A stretch of DNA of 64,000 nucleotides from Styela clava (Eukaryota > Chordata > Ascidiacea > Stolidobranchia > Styelidae). A program made the translations under genes and the position numbers. How positions within the stretch are numbered: position 1 is the first letter of the stretch; every line of letters begins with the position of its first letter. The stretch lies in the NCBI RefSeq assembly GCF_964204865.1, contig NC_135262.1, positions 14,818,001 to 14,882,000 of the forward strand, read 5' to 3'. Below are positions 49,899-61,914 of the stretch, one piece after another. The notes beneath the pieces were generated by a model that saw only the letters and a program-made list of their open reading frames with translations, had not been told where the DNA came from and did no database searches.

Positions 49899-50849
49899 GT
49901 TTAATGAATGTATTGTATTGTATAAAGATATTTTTTAAATATAGGTCACGTAGAAGTTAAGGTCAATCTCAAGATCACTATCTCGGAAATGTTTTTTTTA
50001 AGCTAAGATGAGACTATATTGTTGGTAAGTTTCGGGGCTGAGTTTTTATTTCGGTCATCATAATCAAATACAAATCTGAAATAAATGTGTGAAACCTGAA
50101 CAGAGGGTATTTTATCATGTTTTCTTCCAAGAACAAATGAGGGAATTTATCTTTGGAGTGCTGTTCTACAAAAACGATGGCGAAAATGATGTGAACAAAA
50201 CTGATGTAAACTCGAGCCGATTCCCTGGCAAACTCGAAAAACTTTGATCCAAGATCTGAAAGGGATTTACCGACGTTAAATGTTCCGTCATGTGAGACCT
50301 TAAGTATGATTCAGGTCAAAAAGGTGGGAAAAACAAACTTTTATGTTACAATGTTTTGTCTGAGGTAACGATTTAAAATTTAGTAAACACTTGGAGAAAG
50401 TTGAAAGGATTGGGACGAAGTGACACGACAGTGCATTTCTATAAACCTAAATTTTACAACTGAAACTGAAATTTTAGCAGCTTATGACAATATATATACT
50501 TAGTTTGTCATTATATTAGCAAATAATTTTTCCTATTTTGAATTGTGGCAGCGCAAGTGAACTTTCGAAACAAAACTATTATAAAAAAAAACTATTACAC
50601 TTCCAAGATATAAATTCAACATTCGAACTATCCAATTCGACAAATCAATAATTTTTGATCTGATAGATAGTACTTTTTCACATATGAAACACATAAACTT
50701 TGAACGACGAACCAATATTGAATCAATATAATTGAATCAATATTGATCGTGTAATCACATTTCCCACAAAACCCCAAGAGGTCTGATAGTAATAGGTTCA
50801 TCAAACATTCCGTGATTTTCATGATTCGGATCCGATTCAAGAGTATATA
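49899..50849. other. Spacer, no gene recognised
   Basis: AT-rich, no supported feature. From about 50850 the sequence is matched by the inverted copy at 63119-63535. Confidence 0.4.
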
Positions 50850-51203
50850 TAACATAACAATTCTGGTGATGGGAGAAAGATACGATTGTACGTAGAAAAA
50901 ATGTTGACGCTCTCCTTGTTGACATAGTGAATGACTAATTAACCAAGCTAAATGGAGACAAAATTAAATGTATCTCTCGATCTCAATGTAATTCAATTGT
51001 AACGAAAACCCGTAATAGAATAATGAAAAACTATGATAAACCTTTTCGAAAACATTTTCTTTCAGCCTCACTTTTCGTATTTAAGTGAGGTCAAATACTA
51101 TGGTTGTTTATAGTTAGCCTCATTTGCATTCATTGGGTATATTATATACGAGGCCACTTATACGTTCTCGAATAAACATGAGAATCCTTTTCGTGAATTT
51201 TCT

Positions 51204-51268
51204 CACGATATCAAACTGGTGATTGATTTTCGGCAACGTCGACGCTCACACATATACACTCGAGAAAA
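51204..51268 (+). promoter_or_regulatory. Conserved upstream block of the secreted lectin, copy 2
   Basis: Counterpart of 38140-38205, about 95 bp upstream of the copy 2 start. Confidence 0.35.
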
Positions 51269-51367
51269 AACGGCGTTTTGGAGCAGAAAATGAAAAAGGG
51301 TTTCTTATCACACTATATCGTAGATAGTGTTTGATTTGATATTCAAGTGAATAGATTGACCATGAAA

Positions 51368-53590
51368 ATGCATGTTTGCATTTATTTGGCCCTTTTTGTT
51401 TTCATTTAACTTAGGCCATACGCAAGGCCATTACAATAAGAAAAGAATGGTCTGTGAAGAATTAGATGATGTGTTCAGAAATGAAAATCAACAAAGACCC
51501 GAAGTTCGATCTCAAATTAATGGACCCCCCGGCAAAAAGGGACCCCCTGGAATTAAGGGAGAGAAAGAAAATGTTGGCAGCAAAGGTCGGTAAGGTTTAT
51601 TGGGTCCACCGGGTGCAATAGGATTGAAAGGTGCAACAGGCTCTCCTGGTGTTGCTGATGAAACTGAACTCCAAAGAATTCATCAAGGTAATTATTACAA
51701 CAACATTTATTTAAATTTTGGACTTGCTTTATTGAACTTGCTTGAACTTTATTGAAATTGCATAGTGAATTTCCGAAATTAATTTAATAATATTATTAAT
51801 AGGTCGATTCAACGCCAACAGATTCCAGAACTTGTACTTGCTCACAAGTATTTCCAACCTACATATACAAAATAAAAAATGGAATTTTTGAACAGTATTG
51901 AAAATAGCTTAAATTTTTTTCTATCAGACATTGCCGACGTTGATAATATAGCAACAGGTATTAAGACCAGATTAAACGATTTGGAAGAAAAGTGTATTAC
52001 AAGAAAAGATTTAGGTATGATACACAAGATTATTTCTTTACTTTTATTTGAGTTTTAAACTTTGTAGACATGTTCCACAGATTGAAATATAGAAATCTCT
52101 AAATAATAATTTAATAGTTTTATGCAAGCTATATTCACTATAGTTATAGAATAGACCAGTATGGTGGTCCATCGTTGTCACGCGAAAAATTGAAAAAAAA
52201 AATCAAAACAAAAAAAAAAATTAGAAAAATAAAACAAAATTTGCAAAAAAAAAACGAAACTAAAATAAAATCGGAATAAAAAAATAATGGTAATGAAAAA
52301 AAAAATTAAAAAAAAAGTAAATTAAAATAAAAATAAAGAAGGTTCCTCTTTGTCAGACGTTTTCATTTTCAAAAATGTTGCTTCTGCTTGGGGCAAGTAG
52401 AAACTTGTGGAAAGTTTAATCCATATACCATTTAGAAATTAAACTTATTGCACTCAATGAAAATTAGTAGTCAATTGGAAACCCAGGGAACACCGTTTGT
52501 AAGCGTAGAAGTATGTATGACAACGTTGGTTCCAGGCAGAAGCAACATTTTTCAAAATAAAAACGCTTGTCAACGATATTTTAATTTTATTCCTAATTTT
52601 TTATTCCGTTTTCATTTCATTTTTGTTTTATTTTTGTAAACTTTATTTAATTTTCCAATTTTCTTTTTTGTTTTTGGAATTTATTTTTTATTTTACGCGT
52701 GACAACGATGGGCCACCATAGACCAGTATTCCCAAAGAAAAATCAACAGAATTGTGTTAAACATAACTAAAATGCATTTATCATAAATGTTTTTTATTTT
52801 AAATGCTGTTTATATAAAGCAATAACTTCATTTTACCTTTCAATGTCATTCACTTTCTGTTACGTAAGAAGAGTTGACTCTTTGCCTTTATTTATTAGGC
52901 CTACATGTTTACAAACTTTAAAAGGCACAAAGTACACATTAACGATCACAATATTGAGTTTTATTTGAAAGCAGAATATTTTTTCGTGTAAGTGCGTCGT
53001 GAGTTTTTCACTGATAATTTGGCGACGTACGAACAAAAAGTTTGGGAACCTCTGAAATGGGCAATCTTATACATTTTCACTTGTATTTAGAAAATTGCGA
53101 TGAAGTTTACGATGGAAAGTGCTACTTGTTGATCACAAATGATAACCGACTAAACCTAGACCAAGCAAAAGCGAGTTGTCGAACGATCGGCGGAAATGCA
53201 GCAAATATTTACAGCAAAGATCATTTCTATAAGATGGTTGCATTAATCCGGTCACGAATCGTCATCAGGCATACTTATCATCACATATGGACGGGAATAG
53301 CATTTAACACGAAGGTAAGTCTTCACCTGCAATGTAATACCACAATGTTTTGTATCTATTGCATTTATTAACTTTTCGCGAAGTTTATGTTCAACTATTT
53401 CCTATTTGATCTTTTCAGACAAAAAGATTTATTTATCCAATGGAAGAACAGATGCCTACACACGCTGGGTTCTAAATAGACCATTCAATTATGCAAGACC
53501 TTACATGGGCATTCACGTTCAATCGTATCCCAAGGAGTGTTTGATGAAAATTCCTCATTCAGACTTCTTGGGGTTTTGTGTGAAATGTGA
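51368..53590 (+). pseudogene. Secreted collagen/C-type-lectin-like gene, copy 2 (pseudogene)
   Basis: Exon equivalents are 51368-51687, 51928-52014, 53091-53314 and 53419-53590, with splice sites kept. The domain order equals copy 1: signal peptide, Cys, short Gly-X-Y run, Cys-containing neck (NDLEEKCITRKDL), lectin-like domain (ENCDEVYDGKCY, ASCRTIGG, HHIWTG). Lesions: a frame change and stop inside the signal peptide (TTCATTTAA, 51403-51411); a CAA-to-TAA stop in the collagen run (about 51591); and a one-base loss at the start of the last exon plus a further deletion in it. The lectin exon itself is intact and keeps the Cys that copy 1 lost. An intronic fold-back element (52161-52719) is specific to this copy. 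Confidence 0.85.
52161..52719. mobile_element. Long fold-back MITE in intron 2 of copy 2
   Basis: The ends ATGGTGGTCCATCGTTGTC and (reverse complement of the right) ATGGTGGCCCATCGTTGTC pair with arms of about 250 bp. The inner arm motif AAAAATGTTGCTTCTGC is also inverted. AGACCAGT flanks both sides (52153-52160 and 52720-52727); the shared flank can be read as up to 12 bp. The arms contain A-rich (52190-52335) and matching T-rich tracts. It is absent from copy 1, so it was inserted after the duplication. Confidence 0.85.
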
Positions 53591-55234
53591 TTGAAAGCAA
53601 ACTTTAATATTGATACTTCGTTCAAAGTTTTCTTTTGTATATGTTTTCTATGTATTCATAAAAAGGCTGAATGAACAGCAAACTGCATAACTTTTGTAAA
53701 GACATTACATAAGAATTGCTTTTTACAATTGCTCTTCAACATGCCTGAATGATGACCCCATTATTCCCGTGTCTGTTCGATTATAATAAGATGTTTTATT
53801 TTTAATATTAGTTGGCTTTACGTCAATGTGCAAGAACATCTCCCTATTGATGGTATGACATATAACCGACCAGTCGATCGCGATCTAATTTGAAAATTTC
53901 AGTCAGCATTGCCGCTATATGAATATTAGTTGGCTGTATTATATTGGCTGTATTTGTATGTCACGTTACCAACCCTATCAAAATGCAAAGCCCAATAGGA
54001 TTAGCTTACTATTTGAATGAGAACACAAAACGCTGAAAATGCCTTCAGCCTAAAGCAAAATTAAGTCGATGAGTTCTCAGTACTACTTCATCAACGAACG
54101 AAGATGTGCGTTTACTCAAACGAAGCGGTAAACGCAAACATAGAACCAAATTTGCCACAAAAATTTGTGCGTGATACACCCGACTTTTAATGGATTTTCA
54201 TAACACACATAAAACAAAACATTTCATAAACTTGTTAACTTTACGCCTGTGTCTAAATTGACTTATAATTCAAATAAATGTACATTGGAATGCAATTATC
54301 TCCTGCGTCACACAGCTAGCTTGTGGAATTATCGAAGGTGAAAATGAAAGTAAATGAAGCATTAAAAGAAACTTCGTACTGAACCTAAATCAATACCTAA
54401 GAAATTTTCGCAAACGTTTGGAAAAATCGCTGAATATTATCTAGCAGAGTTGAATTAGGTACACGTTCGATAGACTTGGGTATAAATTTGGGCATTTTGC
54501 ACTAAAAATGAATCATAACTAATAATTTACTTTTATAGTCTGCTTTATATGCCTGCTACAGGAGTATCTGGAATTAAATTTTAAAACAAAATTTGAAGAA
54601 CTTTCAATACAGACAATAACGGCTCGCAATGGTAAAAGACAAAGATGATCGCAAGAAAAAAATACACAAGCAGTTGGGTAAACATCAGCTACTGGCACTT
54701 TATGGAATGAAAATACTAAAAGTAAGTTTATTTATAAAAACTGTTGAATAAGGTCAGTTGTTCATCACGTTGTCGTATTCAAACCCTTTAGTTATAAGTG
54801 AAATATTTGCTGAAGTACTGAGGTTTGCACGCTTTCTATGGTATATAATGATTTTTTGGTGACAAATGAGAATGCACAGTGTTACTGTGAACACAGCATC
54901 ATCTAATTAATTAATTGCAATAATAAAAAATAACGAAAATACATAGTAATCCCTGCTAAGGACACACTCACAACTTAGTAGAGTCACTAGGTTAGTATTT
55001 CATTCGGCGACCCAAAGAGTTCAGCCCAAACAGTGGATCTTAGCCCGCGTTTGATAAAGATCAAATGATTGGTTGCAACTTTCAACAACACTTCATTGTG
55101 ATTACGTGCCGTTTTGTGGAATCGTTCTTTAAATATAATATTTCCATTATTGATGCTTCAATTTATACGTGTTGTACATAGTACTTCATTATAACGTTAT
55201 ACAACAAGCAGCAATTATATGTCGAACGGTTTTC
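53591..55234. other. Intergenic region between the two lectin genes, copy 2
   Basis: Aligns with 39859-41914, with indels. No additional gene was seen. Confidence 0.5.
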
Positions 55235-58200
55235 ATGAAACCTAAGTGGAAATATTCTAAATTTAGCATACAAACTCTGCCGAAATATTTTTTCAAGTTC
55301 GTGTTTTCAACAGCAAAACGTAAATTCATTGTTATTGGAGTGGTGATCGTGATCTTGGCTGTGTCAATAGCTGTGCCGGTGACTTTATTGGTTCTCAAAA
55401 AAGAAACTATTCCAGATACGACGGCATCAACGCTGGCAACAACACCGGGGAGTATGCATGGTAAGTAATTTCAAGCAAAAAATGATAGTCAATATTTTTT
55501 TTCGTTAGTTTTTAATCAGTTAATTGTATATTTTACAATTACGGTCAATTTCATGTCAATAACTGTCTCAGGCCTACAATCTGGTAGTGAGACAAAAATT
55601 CGTTTTCGATGTTGGACTATAATATAATAGTGGGGTTTTCAACGACAACGACGAGAAAGTGCTGCCTGTAGCATACGTAGAAAGATATAGAAAGTGTGCA
55701 AAATTCAGGATTGCTAGATTGTGGGTTGTTTACATAAGATTCGGGGTACGCGTTACGTTGTAATACAAGCGGTTACACTTATAAATTGATCTATGCCAGC
55801 ATAATACAGTTCAGGAATATTGATATTATGTGGTCAAATTAAATTTGAAAATTTATGAATAATTTAAAAATATATATTGTCACGGTAGAGAGGCGTCACA
55901 AACGGAATAGCCAAGGCTGGTGTGAAAAGGGTTGAAATGGTGCAAATCCAGGCCCGCGGACACATGCGGTCCGCAGATTCATTATCTGTGGCCCGCGTCG
56001 CATTCGGAAAGTACCGTATATGCTCGTTTTACCGCCCGATCTTGATTAATAAGAGCCCATTTGAATAGCCGTCCGTGAAAACAGAACATAAAAACGAGAA
56101 TATCGGTGGGAGACCGAAGACTTATCGATCGAAACCGCGGTTTCGATTCATGACTCTATAGTGACACCGCGTGTACCATCACTAATTAATAAATAACTCG
56201 CTAATTATACGACATAATTCATCCATAATCGATATTCTCGTTTCAATATTGATAGGGCGTCGCAAAACTTTTCTTCTTTTGCGGATTTGTACCTGCGGTG
56301 CGTAGAAAAAGTCAAAATTTTCGTTATTCTCGTTCGAATCATACTTGAGAACTGGAAATGACAATATATTTATAATTGTAACGATCGATCTTATCTATAT
56401 GTGACTTCACAAACAAACAACCTGACAAAACAACAAGCGTCCGTGCTTGAATAAGGGCCCGGTTAGTGAGTTTGGTTTAAAAATATGGGCCCGGGCTAAA
56501 AAACGAGGAAATATACGGTAATCAAAAAATTGCATTTTGTGTTGTTTAGTCATAAAATTAACCAGAAAATCTTCTGACGTATTGTTACATCACTAATGTC
56601 ACTGAATTGACTAGTGATATGGCTAGCTGAGGCAACGTTTGGTCGGGAATATATGCTAACAATTTTGGCATCATAGAAATCTAAAAATCGAATGCGGAAA
56701 ATAATGCCTATATGCCGGAAAATTTAGTAATTACTCTCCTGTACCTCACATTGTGAAATCAATCAATCTGTTATTTTGTAAACATAAGTTTGAAAAAAAA
56801 AGTTGACAAATTCAAACAGATTTTCAACTAGATGTGGGAGGAATAACACCACAATGCTTACTTGATATGTCTGCAAGTTGTGTCGATGAAAAAAGAATAT
56901 AATTTAGAACGGCATTTTGAAATCTTGTGAGCAATGAGCATTTCCAGAGTCAAGATTTTACCTAAATTTGCGGAAGCACTTTTTCCGTTATGAAGAGTTT
57001 GAAATCCTACACTAAATGTAGATATAGAAAGAGTTTTGTAGGTTTTAGAAAGTTTTTTGGTGGTTTTTACATGCCTTAATGTGTTAGCTTAATAAATGAC
57101 AAATACTGATCAATGTGTTTGCACAATACAAGTGTTTGTTATGTATTGCACTGCTTACCTATTCTTGGCACTATTGTGGCCCCAAAAATAATTTTGGGGC
57201 CCCGGAGCCGACAACCTTGGACCACCCTGAGTTAGACATAGGATCCGGCAAGTTTTAAATAAGATAAATTTGGAATGTTTATCGCAGGATCGACTGTATC
57301 TATGAGCATACAGCAAAAAAGTAAGACTTATGAACATTTTCATAAAAGTCTAATTTCAGTATACCATGATATAATTCATATACCACATAAGCATGTAACT
57401 ATGACATTGATATATGTTTTGAGGAATCTTTTTATTTGCGTTTATGTTTTCTCAGAATTTTGTGAAGTAAAAAATGACAAAAGAGGTCTGTGTTACTGGA
57501 CTGAAATCCATCAAAAACCCGATGTCGATTATTTACGAGCAGTTTCTATTTGCAAACAAATGTCGATGGAAATTGCTGTCATACAGAACAATGATCCCAT
57601 TATTAATACGTTCATTTCTTCGAAATTGCTAAAATCAAATCCTCCACATCGTTATTGGACAAGCGTATGGACAAATATGACTGTTGATTTGAAGGTATAA
57701 ACGTAACTACCGTCAAGTGTGTTAGAATTAAAACTTTTCTTAGAGTTTATCATGATGGATTGGTTTTGAAGATGTGCGTTACTATCGATGTGCTTTTGCA
57801 GAACCAATTTTATAACCAACGTGATCAATGATCTCCGATTATGCTGACGTCATTGCTTAATATTGATGTCTATAGATAAGACTTATGATCAGATATAACG
57901 TTTGAATCTCGTATAGGTCCTGTGCGCAGACTTAGATCGGGTTGGGGAACGCAGTGGCAACTGTTTTATCACCTCAAAAAAGATCCCATCACACGTCTCA
58001 CGAAAATTGTATTGTATTAATATTCACAGTTTATCTACTATAATATAGATTTTTAATCTTGACTGTATTTTCACGGTTAATAATGAATAAATATTTATTT
58101 TATGATAATCCAAATATTTTTTTAAAGATTTTCTCGCCCGCGATTTCTTTCGAAGGAATAAAGGTTGAGAAATATTGGTTTAATCATGTGCACATTGAAC

Positions 58201-59027
58201 CTTTTCAAATTTTTGATTTAGTATTTCATACATAAAATATTGCTTTTGCTCTACATCCGCGATCAAATTTATAGGACTATTTTGAAAACTTAATCATCGT
58301 AAAGCAAGTTCGATATTTTTTTCCACGTGTATTATAGTGGATTCGGTTTTTCTGTTATCGTCGCACACAACAAAGTTGTCAGTCATCGTATACAATTCAA
58401 TTTATCGTCCATTTCAAATCAAAAAGTTTTTCTCAAAAAGTTTCATAACTTACATTCTTTGCTTGACCGCATTGAACAATAGTGCTCAAATTTAAAAGTT
58501 TCTCATAAAAGACTGCAGTCCCTACTTCCAATTTTGCCTTTATAATTTTCAGAGATTGAGTAGGAAGAATTATATTTTTTCTGATCAGATTGTTGAAATC
58601 ATCGATCAAATCAATATTTTCTCAAGATTTGAAGATCAGATACGTGATGTTGACTCAATGCTACAAAGCTGTATAAACATTTCAGCTTTTCGAACTTTGA
58701 ATCTCTGCCTTTGTCGTAGATTACCAACATAATTCAGTTCGCTTTATTTTGTGTAAACGTTAACATATTGATTATCCAATATTACAACTATCTAGATTTT
58801 ACATCAAGTTTAATACCATTAATCTTCTTTATTTATTTCAGACTAGAGTGGTTTCTCCTCCGGGTAGTTTAGACAACTTCCTTTGGTATGGAATATTTGA
58901 TGCTCCTCAGCAGAAAACGTGGACAAGAATTGTTTTGATTGTCATTGATTTTGCTGCTTGCACTGTTGTCAATTCTGATCCTTCCAAAATGACCTATGGA
59001 GCTGTGTGTTCGTTTCCCATACCATGA
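55235..59027 (+). CDS. Type II membrane C-type-lectin-like protein, 216 residues
   Basis: Intact copy. Exons are 55235-55460 (starts MKPKWKYSKFSIQ), 57456-57694 and 58842-59027, summing to 651 nt with phases 1 and 0 and clean GT/AG borders. A short basic cytoplasmic tail of about 30 residues precedes one helix (FIVIGVVIVILAVSIAVPV, about 32-52) and a Thr/Ser stalk, so type II topology is inferred. The extracellular half is a C-type-lectin-like domain: EFCEVKNDKRGLCYW, AVSICKQM, HRYWTSVWTNMT, YGAVCSFPIP. Four framework cysteines are present, but EPN/QPD and WND calcium/sugar motifs are absent, so binding, if any, is likely non-canonical. The neighbour upstream is the broken secreted lectin. 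A recognition or immune role is plausible but not shown by the sequence. The start ATG is supported by comparison with copy 1, where a stop follows it. Confidence 0.82.
55949..57229. mobile_element. Possible hAT-like element in intron 1, copy 2
   Basis: Counterpart of 42628-43918, carried by the block duplication, with the same ends. Confidence 0.45.
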
Positions 59028-59056
59028 TATTTTTGGTGCAGCTCACCTTCTATATA

Positions 59057-60109
59057 CAGGGTGATCAGACAGTGTAGACAAATGTTTTAGTGAAATATTT
59101 ACAATATAGCAAAATAGCATTACAAATATAAATAATAGAATTCATTTTTATTTTTCGATATATCCTCCCTTTGCCGTCATCACACGCCTCGATTTGAGTG
59201 GAACTTAACTGCACGAGGCACGTATAGTTTCTTCCGAAATCTTGTCCCAATAAGTCATCAACCTATGCTTTAGAGAAGTTCTGAGTTCCGCGCACCACTA
59301 GTGGTACGCAAGCAGCTTTGAATCATTACAACAATTAATTTTTCTATTCGCTGAAGGACGTTTATAGCGCTACCGATCTTTGTCTTTTATAGATCGCCCT
59401 CGTCCATCACTGACCATTCAAAACGGAACGGGCATGTTTTCGGCATTTTGCATGATATGTCACAGTGCGTCTGCATTAAATGAGGGAGCGTTCGTGATAG
59501 CGGCTAGCACTGTTCAAAGTGTAATCGTACGAGGTTTCGGATAATTTAGCGATTATGATAAGATGTATTGTGACGTAACGGACAAATTGGCAAAAACGTG
59601 CCCGTTTCGTTTCAGGTGGGCACAGGGGCGTAGCAGAAAATTTTCAAAAGGTAGGGGGTTCTGTCAGATCGAACGCTGGAATACGCGTGTTTTTAGTAGT
59701 CTTGGAGGTTCTAAAAAACATTTCAAGCTACGAAAAATGCTATCTATGGACTATGATACAGAAAATTGATTTTATTTTTTTTATATTTCAATAGGGGGGG
59801 GGGGGGGGGTCCACCCGCAAAACCACCCTCCCTGGCTACGCCACTAATTGGACAGTAATGGTCGAGGGCGGTCTCTGACGACAAGAACGCCGTTTAGCGA
59901 ATACAAAAGTTAATTGTTGCAATAATTCAAAGCTGAAATACTCCCGTGTATCAGACTGACATCAACTAATCTTAAGGCAAAAATTGATGACCTGTTGGGA
60001 CAAAATTTCAGAAAGCACCATACGTGCCTCGTGCAGTCAAGTTTCAATCAGATGCGTGTAGTGAAGGCAAAGGGAGGATTTATCGAAAAATAACAATGAA
60101 TTTTAATAT
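59057..60109. mobile_element. Truncated fold-back Tc1-like element, block 2
   Basis: It starts CAGGGTGATCAGAC after TA (59055-59056), at the same distance from the lectin stop as in block 1. The right arm repeats the transposase C-terminal segment (ACGTGCCTCGTGCAGTCAAG near 60022) but stops at about 60109, where SINE-type sequence follows. Its right terminus is therefore lost. Confidence 0.7.
59623..59846. mobile_element. Small hAT-like MITE nested in the Tc1-like element
   Basis: The left end CAGGGGCGTAGCAGAAAA and the right end, reverse-complemented, TAGTGGCGTAGCCAGGGAGG, form imperfect inverted termini. The interior has a long G-run (59795-59810). Flanks GGTGGGCA and ATTGGACA match at 5 of 8, so a target duplication is uncertain. 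Confidence 0.5.
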
Positions 60110-60290
60110 TTATTTTTGGACACGTTTATTGGACACGTTTAGTGGACATAACGATCGTTTCAAAATTTTGTTGTTATTGTTATTTTCTTTCGTCATTATC
60201 ATTGAAAAATCGGGTTTCTCTTCGAATACTGGACCAATTACTTTCAAATTTTCAGTGATTAAAGATTGATTTTTTTGCCAGAAGCCTATC
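60110..60290 (-). repeat. SINE-like (AAC)n family, reverse orientation
   Basis: Contains GGACATAACGATCGTTTC followed by TTGTTGTTATTGTTATT, the reverse complement of the 3' part of the 24620 and 28308 copies. The head is not seen, so it is truncated. Confidence 0.6.
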
Positions 60291-60810
60291 ACTTTTATTT
60301 ATTTCTAAATTTCGCCTGAAATCTGATATTTCGTCTAAAATTTCGCTGTCTTATTTTATCCATGGGAACACTGGCTGTCCGGTTTGATTCTGCAAATTAT
60401 TTTTGTGGGTATCGGTGGCGTCAAAGGTAAATACTGCTTCGCTCTTCGCTACCGGTATTTGTTTTTCGAAATCATGGACTGCTTGCTTGGTGTCAGTATA
60501 TTTGTAGACTGTGGTATGTCCTGTAGACCAGTACCGGTAGGTAGACCAAGTATGTACCGGTATGTGGACCGTAACTAGACCAATACGGTTATTCAGTCAT
60601 TGTATTATAAATAGGAAACATGTAAAATATTTTATTCCTAATACCGTACCGGTAACTGCGTTGTCTCAGTTCTAACACCGGTACCATACGCTGTTACCCT
60701 GTACCGGTAAGTGCCGAACACTAGAATATATTAAATGTCAGAATGCCTGGTACCGGTAGTGAAATGAATTTCCTTTACCAGATTTGGCTACTTCGGACGA
60801 AAACTAAAGG
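60291..60810. other. Spacer rich in ACCGGTA motifs
   Basis: No gene. Positions 60450-60770 hold about ten TACCGGTA/ACCGGTA palindromic words, an unusual local density with no clear repeat period. Confidence 0.5.
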
Positions 60811-61090
60811 TTTGATCTTGTCCGCCTTATTTTAGATATTTACATTTCTTTATTTTGAATATTTACGTTTCATCCACACATTTTCAACGTGTTTTTGAAT
60901 AAAACATACTTTCGGCTCACTATCTGTTATTTGCAGCTTACTGTTAGCTAGTTGTTTTTGAAGGGGGGCACAAGACATGACAAACTCTAAAAAGAGGGCA
61001 TGTCGATTTGCCAGACTCGTTTTATTGAGAATATTCAAAACTGTTGCCTGAAACATAAATGAAAATAATTAGCACCAAACAAATAAAGAC
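60811..61090. repeat. Dispersed repeat block shared with 48050-48330
   Basis: Second copy of the 280-bp block. Here it lies about 0.8 kb before the decayed BED-type hAT transposase. Confidence 0.8.
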
Positions 61091-61914
61091 AACTGATACG
61101 GAATAAAAAACTAATACACACGGAAACAACTCCATATAAAAGCCTAGTACCAAAATGCCTGATACACAATCAATGTAAAACAATACATGTAAATGCAACA
61201 CAAATCGAACTGTGTACATGCAAATATCATAATGTTACTGAACGATCCAAAATACAGCATAAAAGGACGCTTTACATGGAGATTACTAAATGAATTCAAA
61301 CCACAACGCTATTTAAGGCAATGTAATCTTAAACTGCCATAACAAGAAATACATTTTTAACTGTTACCACCAGAAATGCAATCCTAAATATCTTACTGAG
61401 CTTGGAGGGACGATGATAAATTCAATACATCAAACGACGACACGTGAAAGAGAAAAAGGCGACACGTCGGATGCAAAAAACAACACACTAAAGATGACGA
61501 CGACGAAATAGCGATAATCATCACGATAACAATTGAAGATGCCCGAACTAAACAAAAACCTAGAATTATTCAAACTGCCGAGAAAGCCACCTCCATGAGT
61601 ATCAGCAGGAAGTCATTCTTCTAGGAGTCAGAGTTTCGAATATGAAAAGGAATTTGCTAATAACTATTACTATTGCGACATCAAGAAAGGGGGAAATCAG
61701 TAATCAGTGCCCACAATACTACCACAAAACATAATAAGCATTGCGGGAAACCAAAGTATGAAAACTTTAGATCAGAGTTCAGCCACCTGCGGGCCATATT
61801 AATAAGGCTGCAGTGTTTATTCTTGTGCAATCTGTTGAGATGTATTTGAGTAAAAGAACTTAAAAAGAGTCTTTTAGAGAATTCGGCTTTACAAGTAGTA
61901 TCAAAAATTTCGCG

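Noticed and set aside
47965..49906. 8-bp duplication around the 47973-49898 element
   Set aside because: CTCTAAAT and GTTTAATG agree at only about half the positions.
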